Assembly (NCBI GenBank): GCA_963775975.1
Contig: CAVZKX010000002.1
Location: forward strand, 558,001-622,000
Direction of reading: 5' to 3'
Source: JANXQG01 sp963775975
Lineage (GTDB): Bacteria > Planctomycetota > Planctomycetia > Pirellulales > Thermoguttaceae
DNA length: 64,000 nt
Position numbers and translations under genes: made by a program. Below the pieces are notes generated by a model. That model was not told the DNA's origin. It worked only from the letters and a program-made list of their open reading frames with translations, and did no database searches. Shown piece by piece: positions 16,445-24,997 of this stretch; the first letter of the stretch is position 1, and each line of letters opens with the position of its first letter.

Positions 16445-16492
16445 CCGGCACACTCCGTGTGCCGTTGAGGTGCGGCACACGGAGTGTGCCGG
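16445..16492. repeat. REP-like hairpin, 20-bp perfect stem
   Basis: Perfect arms 16445-16464 and 16473-16492 (CCGGCACACTCCGTGTGCCG type) around an 8-base loop. It fills most of the gap between the DUF350 stop and the start of the spermidine-synthase-like gene, ending 7 bases before that ATG, so it may affect translation of the latter. Confidence 0.8.
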
Positions 16493-16499
16493 ATACATT

Positions 16500-18002
16500 A
16501 TGAACCGCGCCCCGGTGCTCTTCCTCAACGTGCTCGTCATGGCCACCTGCGGGCTGGTCTACGAACTGCTGGCCGGCACGCTGGCGAGCTACGTGCTGGG
16601 CGATTCGGTCACTCAGTTCTCGCTGGTGATCGGCATCTACCTTTTCGCGATGGGCGTGGGGGCCTGGCTTTCGCGGTTTGTCGATCGCGATCTGGTCCGC
16701 CGCTTCGTGGAAATCGAGTTCGGCGTCGCGCTGGCCGGCGGCTGCTCGGCCCCGCTGCTGCTTTTCAGCTTCGCGCGGCTGAGCTTCTTTTCGCTGGTGC
16801 TCTACGCGGTCGTCTTCGTGATCGGCGTGCTGGTGGGCTTGGAGCTGCCGCTTCTGATGCGAGTGCTCAAGGACCATCTTGATTTCAAGGAACTGGTCTC
16901 GCGGGTGCTGGCGCTGGACTACGTCGGCGCGCTGGCGGCCGCGATCTTGTTTCCCATCTTCTGCGTGCCGCGGCTGGGCCTGACGCGGACCTCGCTCGTC
17001 TTCGGCGTGCTCAACGCCCTAGTCGGCCTCTGGGCGACCTGGCTGCTCCGCCCGCTCTTGGAAGGCAGCGTCGTCGGTATGCGAGTCCGCGGATTCGTGG
17101 TTCTGGCGATACTCGGCGGCGGACTGTGGAAGGCCGATTATCTTACTTCGATGGCCGAGGCCGATCTCTTTACCGATCCGGTCGTCTACGCCCGCACGAC
17201 GCCTTATCAGCGGATCGTGATCACCGCTGGGCAGAGCGGCTTTCAGTTGTTCCTGAGCGGCCACCTTCAGTTCCATTCGGCCGACGAATACCGCTATCAC
17301 GAGGCGCTAGTGCATCCGGCGATGGCCCTGGCTGGCCGGCCGCGGCGAGTGCTGGTGCTGGGCGGCGGCGACGGCCTAGCACTTCGCGAGATTCTCAAGA
17401 TACCATCGGTGGAAGCGGTCACGCTCGTCGATCTCGATGCGGCGATGACCGGCCTCTCCGATCGCTTTCAACCGCTGGCCGAGCTCAACGGCCGCTCGTT
17501 TCACGACCCACGTGTGGAAGTCGTCAACCGCGATGCCATGCTCTGGCTGACGGAGCCGGGCCCGGCTTTCGATGTGGCGATCGTCGATTTCCCCGATCCG
17601 CATTCGTTCGCGGTCGGCAAGCTCTACACCACGCGCTTCTACCGCCTCTTGCAGCAGCGGCTCGCGCCGGACGCGGCGGTGGCCGTGCAGTGCACCTCGC
17701 CGCTGTTCGCCCGAAAGTCTTACTGGTGCATCATCCGCACGCTGGAAGCGGCCGGCTTTGTCGTGCGGCCCTATCATGCGGCGGTGCCATCGTTCGGCGT
17801 CTGGGGCTTTGCCTTAGCGCGGCGGACGAGCTTTGAATTGCCCACGGGCATCCCGGCCGGGCTGAAGTTCATCACGTCCGAATCATTTCCCGCGATGTTC
17901 GTTATGCCGGCCGATCTTGGCCCGCTGCCGGTGGAAATCAACCGGCTCGACAACCAGGTGCTGGTGCGGTATCACGATATTGACTGGCGGCGGTGGGATT
18001 AG
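16500..18002 (+). CDS. Membrane-anchored spermidine-synthase-like aminopropyltransferase
   Basis: About 500 residues. The N-terminal 220 residues form six or seven membrane helices (VYELLAGTLASYVLGDSVTQ, YLFAMGVGAWLSR). The C-terminal part is a class-I methyltransferase-like fold of the polyamine aminopropyltransferase family: YQRIVIT, LSGHLQFHSADEYRYHEALV, nucleotide-binding VLVLGGGDGLALREILK, and VAIVDFPDPHSFAVGKLYTT. The DxxDP-type catalytic region is visible (DFPDPHS). The substrate, probably putrescine or a related amine plus decarboxylated AdoMet, is inferred from the family. It is the last gene of the DUF4178/DUF350 cluster and ends 3 bases before the convergent BBP7 gene. Confidence 0.85.
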   Translation: MNRAPVLFLNVLVMATCGLVYELLAGTLASYVLGDSVTQFSLVIGIYLFAMGVGAWLSRFVDRDLVRRFVEIEFGVALAGGCSAPLLLFSFARLSFFSLVLYAVVFVIGVLVGLELPLLMRVLKDHLDFKELVSRVLALDYVGALAAAILFPIFCVPRLGLTRTSLVFGVLNALVGLWATWLLRPLLEGSVVGMRVRGFVVLAILGGGLWKADYLTSMAEADLFTDPVVYARTTPYQRIVITAGQSGFQLFLSGHLQFHSADEYRYHEALVHPAMALAGRPRRVLVLGGGDGLALREILKIPSVEAVTLVDLDAAMTGLSDRFQPLAELNGRSFHDPRVEVVNRDAMLWLTEPGPAFDVAIVDFPDPHSFAVGKLYTTRFYRLLQQRLAPDAAVAVQCTSPLFARKSYWCIIRTLEAAGFVVRPYHAAVPSFGVWGFALARRTSFELPTGIPAGLKFITSESFPAMFVMPADLGPLPVEINRLDNQVLVRYHDIDWRRWD

Positions 18003-18005
18003 GCC

Positions 18006-19181
18006 TCACCACGCCATCATCAAACCCGCCACCGGCCCCATATAGATGATATTCTGGTTGTGGCTCACCACGGCGGGACCTTGTTGGATGACGCTCAAGT
18101 CCGAGCTGAGGTTTTCCGGCGCCAGGGCGACGTCTTGCATGAAGGTTGCCTGATAGCCGACCCGCGTTGCGCAGTGCGCCGACCAGCGGTAGACGAGCGA
18201 CACCGTGATGTCCTCGGCGAAGCTCGTGTGGACTTCACTGTCGTCGTTGATAGAGACCGTGGACAGGCCGGCGGCGTTGATGTTTTGGTATTCGCTGATC
18301 AAGCGCTCACGATTGCTGAAGATCGCACCTTTCACTTCGGTATCGATCCACCAGCGGTTTTCCACGTAGAATTCGAACAGCGCGCCGATCTGGCCGCCGA
18401 TCATCTGATTGCCGGTGACGACGTGGAAGTTGTTCGTGCCCGCGCCAGGCACGGTCGAAGTCTGCGTGTTGAACTGGAAGTCCTCGTCGATCTCGGCGAA
18501 GCGCACGCCGCCGAGGATCGACATTGTCATTCTGCCCGGCGGGCAGGGCATCTGCCGCCGCACGTTCAATTCCCCGCCCTGGTACGAGGACGTGTACTTG
18601 GTCTGGCCAAAGTCGACGAGGTCCACGGCAGTGGGAGCGGTGGCGCTGGCGCCAAAGCCACCGAAGGGCGTGTAGAGGTTGCCCGTGCCCGCCCCGTTGA
18701 CGCCGAAGCCGTTAGGGTCTGAATTGCGGATCGATTCGTCGCTTTCAGCCGTGTTCACCCGGAAGTAACTTGCTTCGACCTGGAAGCATTCGTCGAGCGT
18801 GACGCCGACGAGCAGCCGCCCGGTGGCTTGGAAGTCGTAGGAAAAATCGCCCGTGCTCATAACGATGTTGCCGATCACGCCGTTGGAAAGCAGGTCGGTT
18901 CGCTCTTGCGGCTTTCCCTGAATGGCCCCGCCGTCGAATTCGGCATACCAGGCCATCCGCGGCGGCGTGAGATAGTTCTCAAAGTCGTGCTTGGCATCGG
19001 GGTCTTCGGTGGCGATGCACGGCGAAGGCCAGCAGGCTGGATTGGCGCGGGCGGCCGGTCCGGGACCGGGCTGGTTCAACGGCTGGTGGTCATCTTGTTG
19101 CGCCTGCGCGATTCCCGCCAGGAGGCCCCAGCAAACAATTGCCCCAACGACCCGTTGCATCGCTTTGTAAAACATCGTCAT
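18006..19181 (-). CDS. BBP7-family outer-membrane beta-barrel protein
   Basis: 391 residues with a signal peptide (MTMFYKAMQRVVGAIVCWGL, then LAGIAQAQ). A proline-rich segment with WPSPCIA precedes a long run of alternating hydrophobic/polar strands (FDGGAIQ, TGRLLVGVTLDECFQVEASY, GELNVRRQM) and ends in a strand with terminal aromatic residue (VAGLMMAW). This is the layout of the planctomycete BBP7-type barrel. It probably sits in the outer membrane; its pore function is unknown. It is divergent from the LamG gene across a 273-base gap that has no further feature I can support. Confidence 0.75.
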   Translation of the reverse strand: MTMFYKAMQRVVGAIVCWGLLAGIAQAQQDDHQPLNQPGPGPAARANPACWPSPCIATEDPDAKHDFENYLTPPRMAWYAEFDGGAIQGKPQERTDLLSNGVIGNIVMSTGDFSYDFQATGRLLVGVTLDECFQVEASYFRVNTAESDESIRNSDPNGFGVNGAGTGNLYTPFGGFGASATAPTAVDLVDFGQTKYTSSYQGGELNVRRQMPCPPGRMTMSILGGVRFAEIDEDFQFNTQTSTVPGAGTNNFHVVTGNQMIGGQIGALFEFYVENRWWIDTEVKGAIFSNRERLISEYQNINAAGLSTVSINDDSEVHTSFAEDITVSLVYRWSAHCATRVGYQATFMQDVALAPENLSSDLSVIQQGPAVVSHNQNIIYMGPVAGLMMAW

Positions 19182-19454
19182 CGCATAGACCCCCTAAAAC
19201 TCTCCCGCAACGTCGGATTTACCTCCGTACGAACGGCGTTCTGAGGATAGATCGGCGCGATGCAATCCCTAAACTCAGAATAATTGGAAATATCGTCAGA
19301 ATTTCTCAAAATCTACCCAGCTTAACGCGGCGGCAAGCGGGCGAAACGGCCAAGCGCGTTCGACGTGAGCGTCCGCGGTGGTAAGATGGGCGAAACGGCG
19401 ATGACTTATTCCTAGTCCATAAGCTTAGCGAGCATCTTCAAAGGAACCTGAGCC

Positions 19455-20468
19455 ATGCTCACCCTTCTCGGCCTCAGCCTCTTCGCCGTCGGCGTTGTCT
19501 CGACGAATCCGCCAGACATCTCGGGCAACTGGCAAGGCGAAGACTGGGACCAAGTTACGCTCACCCGAACCGCGCCGGGCGAGTACACGGGCACGTATAG
19601 CGACACGGTCGTCAAGGAAAAAGGCCCCGGCAAGATCGAACTGAAGTGGTCGCGCATCGAGCGCCGTTTCAATGGCGCCTGGCGCGAGGGCGACGAGGAC
19701 CGTTTCGGCGATCTTTCCGTCCGTCTTTCCGGCAATGAAATCCGCGGCGCGCTGACCACAAGCGCGAAATCCAAGATCAATCCCGCCACGCCGCGGCTTG
19801 CCGATTTGGTTTGGACTCGCGTAATAATGAAGGGCGACGCAGGTGCGTCGCACGCACACGCCTTGCAATTCAACGGTCAGCACTACGCCAAGCTACAGCC
19901 GCCACCGAAATTCACCTCCAGAGATTTCACGATCTCACTCTGATTCAATCCGGTGCGAAGCAGCCATTTTGCGTTTCCTTTCATGCGCGGATTTTCCTAT
20001 CGCGACCAGCGGGGCGATATCGCTTTCAAACTCAACCGCGATAGCGGCGAGTTGGACTTCCAGGCCCGCACCGCCGACCGCGAGTGGCTCTTCGGCTGGG
20101 ACGCGCCGGAATCGCGGCTGCGGAGCCCGGTGCGATACGGCCAATGGAACCACGCCGTCGTCACGCGCCGCGGCGATACGTATACGATGTGGATGAACGG
20201 TGCGCGGGTCGGCAGCGAGAAGTCGTCCGCCGACATCTCCGACGTTGACAACACGAACCCGTTCACCGTGGGTGGGATCAGGGAGAATAACGGCGTAGTA
20301 GATATGTTCCACGGGGCATTGGACGACTTCCGCATCTACCGCCGCTGTTTGTCGGACAAGGAAATCGCCGAACTACACCAGAATGGTGGCAACGAGGCTT
20401 TGCGTGACGGCGAAGGCCGGGTGAACATGGGGCCATTGCGAACGGTGACAAGTATATCGCACCCATAA
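19455..20468 (+). pseudogene. LamG/concanavalin-like secreted protein interrupted by an in-frame TGA
   Basis: MLTLLGLSLFAVGVVS forms a short signal peptide, followed by a small beta domain (ISGNWQGEDWDQVTLTRTAP, then EYTGTYSDT) and a LamG domain. At 19941-19943 the frame reads FTISL-TGA-F where LamG domains normally have a tryptophan (FTISLW), so TGG to TGA is the simplest change. The same frame continues to 20468 with KLNRDSGELDFQAR, WNHAVVTRRGDTYTMWMNGA and FHGALDDFRIYRRCLSDKEI, all strong LamG features. TGA is a normal stop elsewhere in the window, so recoding is unlikely. Either a recent nonsense mutation or a base error. Confidence 0.75.
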
Positions 20469-20632
20469 TAAGGCCAGGCGAGCGGTCCCTCTTGACGCAA
20501 TGGGGTGCAGCCCTTACCCTAAAGGATGAGAGTTTGCCCGATCGGAACGGTCTAACGACTGTTCCTGGGTGCGACATTCATGTCACACATCGGCGTTTGG
20601 CCGAGCGGATTCTCCCGCGAGGCGTCCGGCCG

Positions 20633-20671
20633 TTGGGGAATGGTGTAACGGTAGCACGACTGACTCTGGAT
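20633..20671 (+). other. attL: Left attachment site: 5' half of tRNA-Gln
   Basis: 39 bases identical to 33868-33906, i.e. the 5' half of tRNA-Gln up to the anticodon loop (ending GACTCTGGAT). Downstream sequence departs from a tRNA, so it is not a functional gene. As a direct repeat of the intact tRNA 13.2 kb away, it marks the left end of an integrated element. Confidence 0.85.
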
Positions 20672-20756
20672 GATCCTGGGGATTTTTTCTTGCTGAACGG
20701 CACAGTTTTAAGTCCTTATCTAGCAACAACTTAGAGATCGCCTTTGGGCTGCCCCC

Positions 20757-20792
20757 TTTGTAAACCGCCTTTTGTAAACTTTTCTTGTAAAC
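20757..20792. repeat. Arm-type recombinase-binding repeats, left end
   Basis: Three TTGTAAAC repeats at about 14-base spacing (20757-20765, 20771-20779, 20785-20792). The same heptamer TGTAAAC, in both orientations, clusters next to the right attachment site. This is the pattern of tyrosine-integrase arm sites. Confidence 0.65.
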
Positions 20793-21065
20793 TGTTGGGA
20801 AGAGAAAAGGGAAGATTCCCACTCGCGAAAGCAGAGCCGCGAGCATCGTAGTGAAGCCTCGTAAGCGACCCAAAAACTGCCCCGACATCAGTTGTGCCGT
20901 CGCCGTGCCCGCCGAGCAGCATCGCCGTCCCTATTCTTGTCAGCCCGACTGCCCTGGCCCGCGCCTCTGCGTAGCAAAACGGTCGGCAAAACGATAGCTC
21001 TTTTCGTACCGCCGCCGTTACATTCCCGCCGCGATCTCGCCAATGAAACGGAGGCGAGGTCGAGC

Positions 21066-21353
21066 ATGGAATTTCAAACTGTGATCATAATTCTGGCGGC
21101 GATTACGGCTTTGCTGGCCGTGGCCTGGGGCGCAGTTTCCAAGGGGCGATTCCTCGCGGTTGGCCTTGTAGCCTTGGCGGTGGCTGGGCTAGGTGGACTG
21201 CTCTCGTACTACGCGGCGATTGAAACCCAATCCGTGCCGTGGGCCGCAGCCTACGGGGTCGTCGCCATCGCTTCGGCAGCGGTAGCGGTTCACCTTGTTG
21301 CTGACCAGCAGGTACAGCGATTGAAGTGTAGTCAATTCTTTGATGTGTTCTAA
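21066..21353 (+). CDS. Small hydrophobic protein, C-terminus overlapping the LRR gene
   Basis: From the ATG at 21066 (MEFQTVIIILAAITALLAVA) it has three predicted membrane helices, the last ending AVAVHLVADQQ. The final residues VQRLKCSQFFDVF are antisense to leucine-rich-repeat codons of the gene on the other strand. The membrane protein therefore looks truncated at about 21300, where foreign sequence joins. Function unknown. Confidence 0.5.
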   Translation: MEFQTVIIILAAITALLAVAWGAVSKGRFLAVGLVALAVAGLGGLLSYYAAIETQSVPWAAAYGVVAIASAAVAVHLVADQQVQRLKCSQFFDVF

Positions 21354-22208
21354 TCCCACATCGGCCAACTCTGGACCGCCCAAATACAGCGATTGCAGTT
21401 GGGTCAGCCCTTTGAGGTACTTCAGTCCTGTGCCGCTGACCTTGGTTGCGAGCAGGTTCAGCGATTGAAGTCGAGGCAAGCCACTGAGGTTCTCCAGTCC
21501 AGCATCGGTCACCTGGGAGTTCGCAAGTTGCAGCGTGTGGAGTTGCGTCATTCCCTTGAGGTGTATTAGCCCTGTGCCCGCAATCTTCGTGTCAGCAAGG
21601 TCCAACGATTGAAGTTGCGTCAATCCTTTGAGGTGTAGCAACCCCGCGTCGGTCACCTGGGTGGACCCCAATTGCAGCGATTGAAGTCTTGTCAACACTT
21701 TGAGGTGCTCCAGCCCAGCATTGCCGACCTTCGTTCTCCATAGGTCGAGTGATCGGAGGTTGGTCAGCTTCGCAAGGTGTTTCAGCCCCGCATCGGTCAC
21801 CTTGGTGTCCAACAGATTCAGTGATTGGAGTTGCGTCAATCCAGTGAGGTTCTCCAGTCCAGCATCAGTTACATCCATGAGCGACAGTTGCAATACCTGA
21901 AGTCTTGTCAACCCCTTTATGTGCTTCAGGCAAGCATCCGTAAGCCTCCAATTGCCATGAAGGCGCAGCGATTGGAGGTGCGGCAACTTCGTAAGGTGTA
22001 TCAATCCAGCGTCAGTAACGTCAATGCCGCGCAGGTCCACAGCGATAGCTGGCTTGTCTGGGTTCTTTTCGTCAACGATGACCGATCCGCCCAGTTTCGT
22101 TATTTCCGCAATCGCCTTCGCCTGGTCAGCATTCGACTCTGTCGCCCAGCATAGAACAGGGACAAGCAAGAAGCCCATTGTCAGCAGCGGGAATACGATG
22201 CGGTTCAT
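21189..22208 (-). CDS. Secreted leucine-rich-repeat protein
   Basis: 339 residues: signal peptide MNRIVFPLLTMGFLLVPVLC, then about ten LRRs of roughly 24 residues, with the pattern TDAGLKHLAKLTNLRSLDLW (also NAGLEHLKVLTRLQSLQLGS). This is the GALA/RNI-like repeat class common in planctomycetes, forming a solenoid for protein binding. The last 35 residues (after LQSLYLLVSNKV) no longer fit the repeat and run antisense to the small membrane protein, so the C-terminus is probably a junction artefact. It is the first cargo gene inside the left end. Confidence 0.8.
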   Translation of the reverse strand: MNRIVFPLLTMGFLLVPVLCWATESNADQAKAIAEITKLGGSVIVDEKNPDKPAIAVDLRGIDVTDAGLIHLTKLPHLQSLRLHGNWRLTDACLKHIKGLTRLQVLQLSLMDVTDAGLENLTGLTQLQSLNLLDTKVTDAGLKHLAKLTNLRSLDLWRTKVGNAGLEHLKVLTRLQSLQLGSTQVTDAGLLHLKGLTQLQSLDLADTKIAGTGLIHLKGMTQLHTLQLANSQVTDAGLENLSGLPRLQSLNLLATKVSGTGLKYLKGLTQLQSLYLGGPELADVGLEHIKELTTLQSLYLLVSNKVNRYRCRSDGDDPVGCGPRHGLGFNRRVVREQST

Positions 22209-22366
22209 GGAATTGTCCTTTCACCTGGACATAGCTGTCCATAGTATAGCCGAGCGAATTGGTCGCGTGGAGTCCCAAGAAAGAAGAAGCCTGTTTATCA
22301 TACCTGCCCGTTTACTGCCTTGAAAGAACCCGCCTCTTGGCCGACAATAGGGCGACGAGGATCGAG

Positions 22367-22918
22367 ATGGCGGCAAAGCAAGGCAAACTAAAGCTCGGCA
22401 AAGGAGCGGGATGGTTCGTTAAACGACGCCTGCTTTGGCTGCCGCAGGTAGATGTCGAAAGAGAAGCCGATTTTTGTCCGCTCCCTGAACTGCTCGAACG
22501 CCGCAAACTTTGGCTGGGAATGGTCGTCAGCCACCACGATGGCTCAGTCTTGGCGCAGGAAATCATTGAGAAGCCACCGACCGTCAACGATCTTGCCAAC
22601 TTGCTTGCAAATTCGATGGAACGTCCCCTTACCGATGATCGCCACGGTCGTCCGAAGAAGTTCTATGTGCGGGACAGTCCCGAATGGGAAGAACTGTTCC
22701 CGCACTTAAAGCAACTGAAGATCGAAGTGGTCGTCACCGAGGATTTGCCAAAGTGGACTGAGGCCGTTGCCGAGTTCATCCCGTACATGCAGGCTTGGCG
22801 GGCCAAGTATGGAGAGGAAAACACGTTGAGCGAGTCGGAGTTAGGCCGCCACGATGAGTTGCTCGACCTGAAACTCAACGCGATCTTCTTCCCGCCTCAC
22901 CGCCGCAATCCCAAATAA
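22367..22918 (+). CDS. DUF6930-like protein
   Basis: 183 residues from MAAKQGKLKLGKGAGWFVKR. The middle part (PTVNDLANLLANSMERPL, then RHGRPKKFYVRDSPEWEELF and LKIEVVVTEDLPKWTEAVAE) resembles DUF6930, a domain of unknown function that often occurs beside SEC-C/YecA-type proteins. The frame is open upstream to 22259, but the ATG at 22367 is the first good start. The next gene encodes a SEC-C protein, which fits that association. The DUF number is from memory and the assignment is tentative. Confidence 0.6.
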   Translation: MAAKQGKLKLGKGAGWFVKRRLLWLPQVDVEREADFCPLPELLERRKLWLGMVVSHHDGSVLAQEIIEKPPTVNDLANLLANSMERPLTDDRHGRPKKFYVRDSPEWEELFPHLKQLKIEVVVTEDLPKWTEAVAEFIPYMQAWRAKYGEENTLSESELGRHDELLDLKLNAIFFPPHRRNPK

Positions 22919-23012
22919 ATGAACAGAGGACGAAATTGAAAAACGACGATTTGCTAGACGCGGCGATGGAACTCCGAGACGACATACGGCGGCCCTAGAG
23001 GGGATGTGGTCA

Positions 23013-24260
23013 ATGCGACTTTCCGAAGAAAAGATCAAAGTGGGCATTCTTCACCCTGACCGCGACGTGCGGGACGCGGCAGCAATGTACTTTTCCAAGT
23101 CAGTGTGCCGCGACACGTCGATTCTTCCGCTCGCCATCCAAGCCATCGAGAAATATGGCTGGCAACATACTTTCAACTATTCATCTGCCATCGAAGGGCT
23201 GCCGCTCTCAGGTGAAACCTTGTCTTGGTCTCTCAAGGAGCTTCAGCAGAACAACTTCCAAGGTGACACGATCTGGCAGGGAACCTTGGCTCGGCTCATT
23301 TGCAAGGCGAACGTCGGTCTGTTGGCTCGCCATAAGTCCGAGGTCCTCGAAATCTTGGATAAGGAGGATCGCAATACAATCGACACGCGGCTTGACCTCT
23401 TAGATGTGGATGCGGAAACGTGTTGGCGGGAATTGGATGCTTTGTGCCAAGTGGCTAAAAGCACTTGCTCTGATCCTGATGCAACTCGCGGTGATGCGTT
23501 GATCGAGGCAATTGCCCGTCACGGCAACGCGGAACGAGTGCTTTCCTTCCTTGCCAAGAAGAACATCGACCTCGACGACTACGGCGAAGTCTGGATGGAA
23601 ATGTTCATGGTCGGCCTCGCGGGCGAAATGCGATTGGAGGCTGCCGTTCCGCACATTATCGCCAAGATCAACGAAGCCGAGGAACATGCCGACTTGCTGT
23701 TTGAGGACGCGGAACAAGCCCTCGTCGAGATAGGAACGGATGCCGCCGTTGAGGGAGCGGCTGCGTTGTTTTCTAGCGACTGGACTCGTCGAATTAGTGC
23801 CTGCCAAGTTTTCCAACACATTCATTCCGACCTAGCTGTCGCCAAGGCATTGGAGCAACTTTCGCACGAAAAGGACGCTACGATCAAGGCTTGGCTGGCG
23901 CAGGGCCTCACGTCGCAATTCGCCTACGAGGGCATAGAGCAAGTACGCCAAGTGATTCTCGAAGACGACTACGACGAGAGCGTGGGTGACTTGCGGCGTG
24001 ACTTGATCGTGGCCGCGACCCTGATGGAGGTCGATCTGCCTGAAAAGGAACAATGGCGAGCGGGTATTGAGAAGGACCGTGCCGAGCGGAAAACTCGTTT
24101 GCAACCTGAGCCGCCCGAAGAATACGATGAGGAATACGAAGAAGAACCGCTGCTGCCGCCAAAGAGGAAAGTCGGTCGAAATGACCCCTGCCCCTGTGGG
24201 TCGGGGAAGAAATTCAAAAAGTGCTGTATCAAGAAGCACGAAGGCGACCTGTTCGGCTGA
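23013..24260 (+). CDS. HEAT-like repeat protein with C-terminal SEC-C zinc motif
   Basis: About 415 residues. The start at 23013 (MRLSEEKIKVGILHPDRDVR) leaves 9 bases after GAGGGG; the ATG at 23004 would have none. The body is alpha-helical with weak HEAT-type repeats (EQALVEIGTDAAVEGAAALF). An acidic linker (EEYDEEYEEEPLLPP) leads to a C-terminal SEC-C zinc-binding motif, RNDPCPCGSGKKFKKCC. SEC-C motifs bind zinc and occur in SecA, transposases and many uncharacterised proteins. It lies downstream of the DUF6930-like gene in the same orientation. A tiny in-frame scrap (NDDLLDAAMELRDDIRR) ending at 22998 precedes it. Confidence 0.75.
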   Translation: MRLSEEKIKVGILHPDRDVRDAAAMYFSKSVCRDTSILPLAIQAIEKYGWQHTFNYSSAIEGLPLSGETLSWSLKELQQNNFQGDTIWQGTLARLICKANVGLLARHKSEVLEILDKEDRNTIDTRLDLLDVDAETCWRELDALCQVAKSTCSDPDATRGDALIEAIARHGNAERVLSFLAKKNIDLDDYGEVWMEMFMVGLAGEMRLEAAVPHIIAKINEAEEHADLLFEDAEQALVEIGTDAAVEGAAALFSSDWTRRISACQVFQHIHSDLAVAKALEQLSHEKDATIKAWLAQGLTSQFAYEGIEQVRQVILEDDYDESVGDLRRDLIVAATLMEVDLPEKEQWRAGIEKDRAERKTRLQPEPPEEYDEEYEEEPLLPPKRKVGRNDPCPCGSGKKFKKCCIKKHEGDLFG

Positions 24261-24296
24261 AGAAGCCTACGTAACTTGCCGCAGGAAAAAGCACTC

Positions 24297-24616
24297 ATGG
24301 CGAAGAAACGCAGCCCAAAGAAGGAATCAACGCAGGAAGGGCCATCCAGCGTACAAGATCGGATTCAGGTTCTACTCAACGAATTGACCGATGCCGAGTT
24401 GAACATCCTGCGGTACGAGATCGAGAATCCCAATGAGAGGCGTTCGATGGAAAAGTTGGGCAGAATTGCTTCCGCTCGACTGAAGCGGCCAAAAGCCATT
24501 AAGGAACTGACGAACATGCTGATTGATTACAATATCGAACCGCTCCGAAGTTGGAGACGCACTACTTGACAGACAAGTACCGCTTGCTGGAGTATTTCTA
24601 CGAATATTGCATTTGA
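24297..24616 (+). CDS. Small basic helical protein, probably frameshifted near its end
   Basis: MAKKRSPKKESTQEG followed by a helical region (IQVLLNELTDAELNILRYEI, RLKRPKAIKELTNMLIDYNI). The first frame ends at 24569 after RSWRRTT, but the adjacent frame continues KLETHYLTDKYRLLEYFYEY to a TGA at 24614-24616, which looks like the genuine C-terminus, so one base is probably lost near 24545. AGGAA lies 8-12 bases upstream of the ATG. No family recognised; it sits in a run of same-strand cargo genes. Confidence 0.55.
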
Positions 24617-24625
24617 GGATTCATA

Positions 24626-24993
24626 ATGAAACCTGCCCTGAAGGTGCCGCTTTCGCTGGCAGAGGCCGAGCGGCAACTGATCCTTGATGACCTCGTATAC
24701 ATTGAAGAAGGCTATGCGTCGGTCATTCGGGCCACTCCGACGAATAGCCCGTGCGGTTCGCCTTGGACGACTGGATGGGCTTAATTGGTTGCATTGCTGC
24801 CGAGGCCAAACAGTCCAGGGACAAACGGCTGAAGAAGGAATTGAATCGACTTCATGGCAGGATTCGCGGTCTCTTGGAAGACGACAAACCGCCGACTGCA
24901 CTGAAGATCTATCGCGGCGACGAGGAGCAAGTTTCTGAAGATGCCGTGACCTTGCCTGAGAAGGATTCACCCAAGGTTCAATTCGAGGACTGA
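24626..24993 (+). CDS. Small hypothetical protein, frameshifted
   Basis: MKPALKVPLSLAEAERQLIL and DDLVYIEEGYASVIRATPTN in the first frame, then after a single-base shift at about 24745 VRFALDDWMGLIGCIAAEAK and KKELNRLHGRIRGLLEDDKP to a TGA at 24993. Together this gives a coherent acidic helical protein of about 122 residues. The tail KIYRGDEEQVSEDAVTLPEK is acidic. No family recognised. It follows the previous gene by about 10 bases and precedes the next by 4, suggesting an operon. Confidence 0.55.
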
Positions 24994-24997
24994 AGCC

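Noticed and set aside
19941..19943. TGA read as tryptophan or selenocysteine in the LamG protein
   Set aside because: TGA ends many other genes in the window, and no SECIS-like context or Sec family applies; a nonsense change or base error is simpler.
20633..20671. A second tRNA-Gln gene
   Set aside because: Only the 5' half matches; after the anticodon loop the sequence cannot form the anticodon stem, T arm or acceptor. Treated as an attachment-site remnant.
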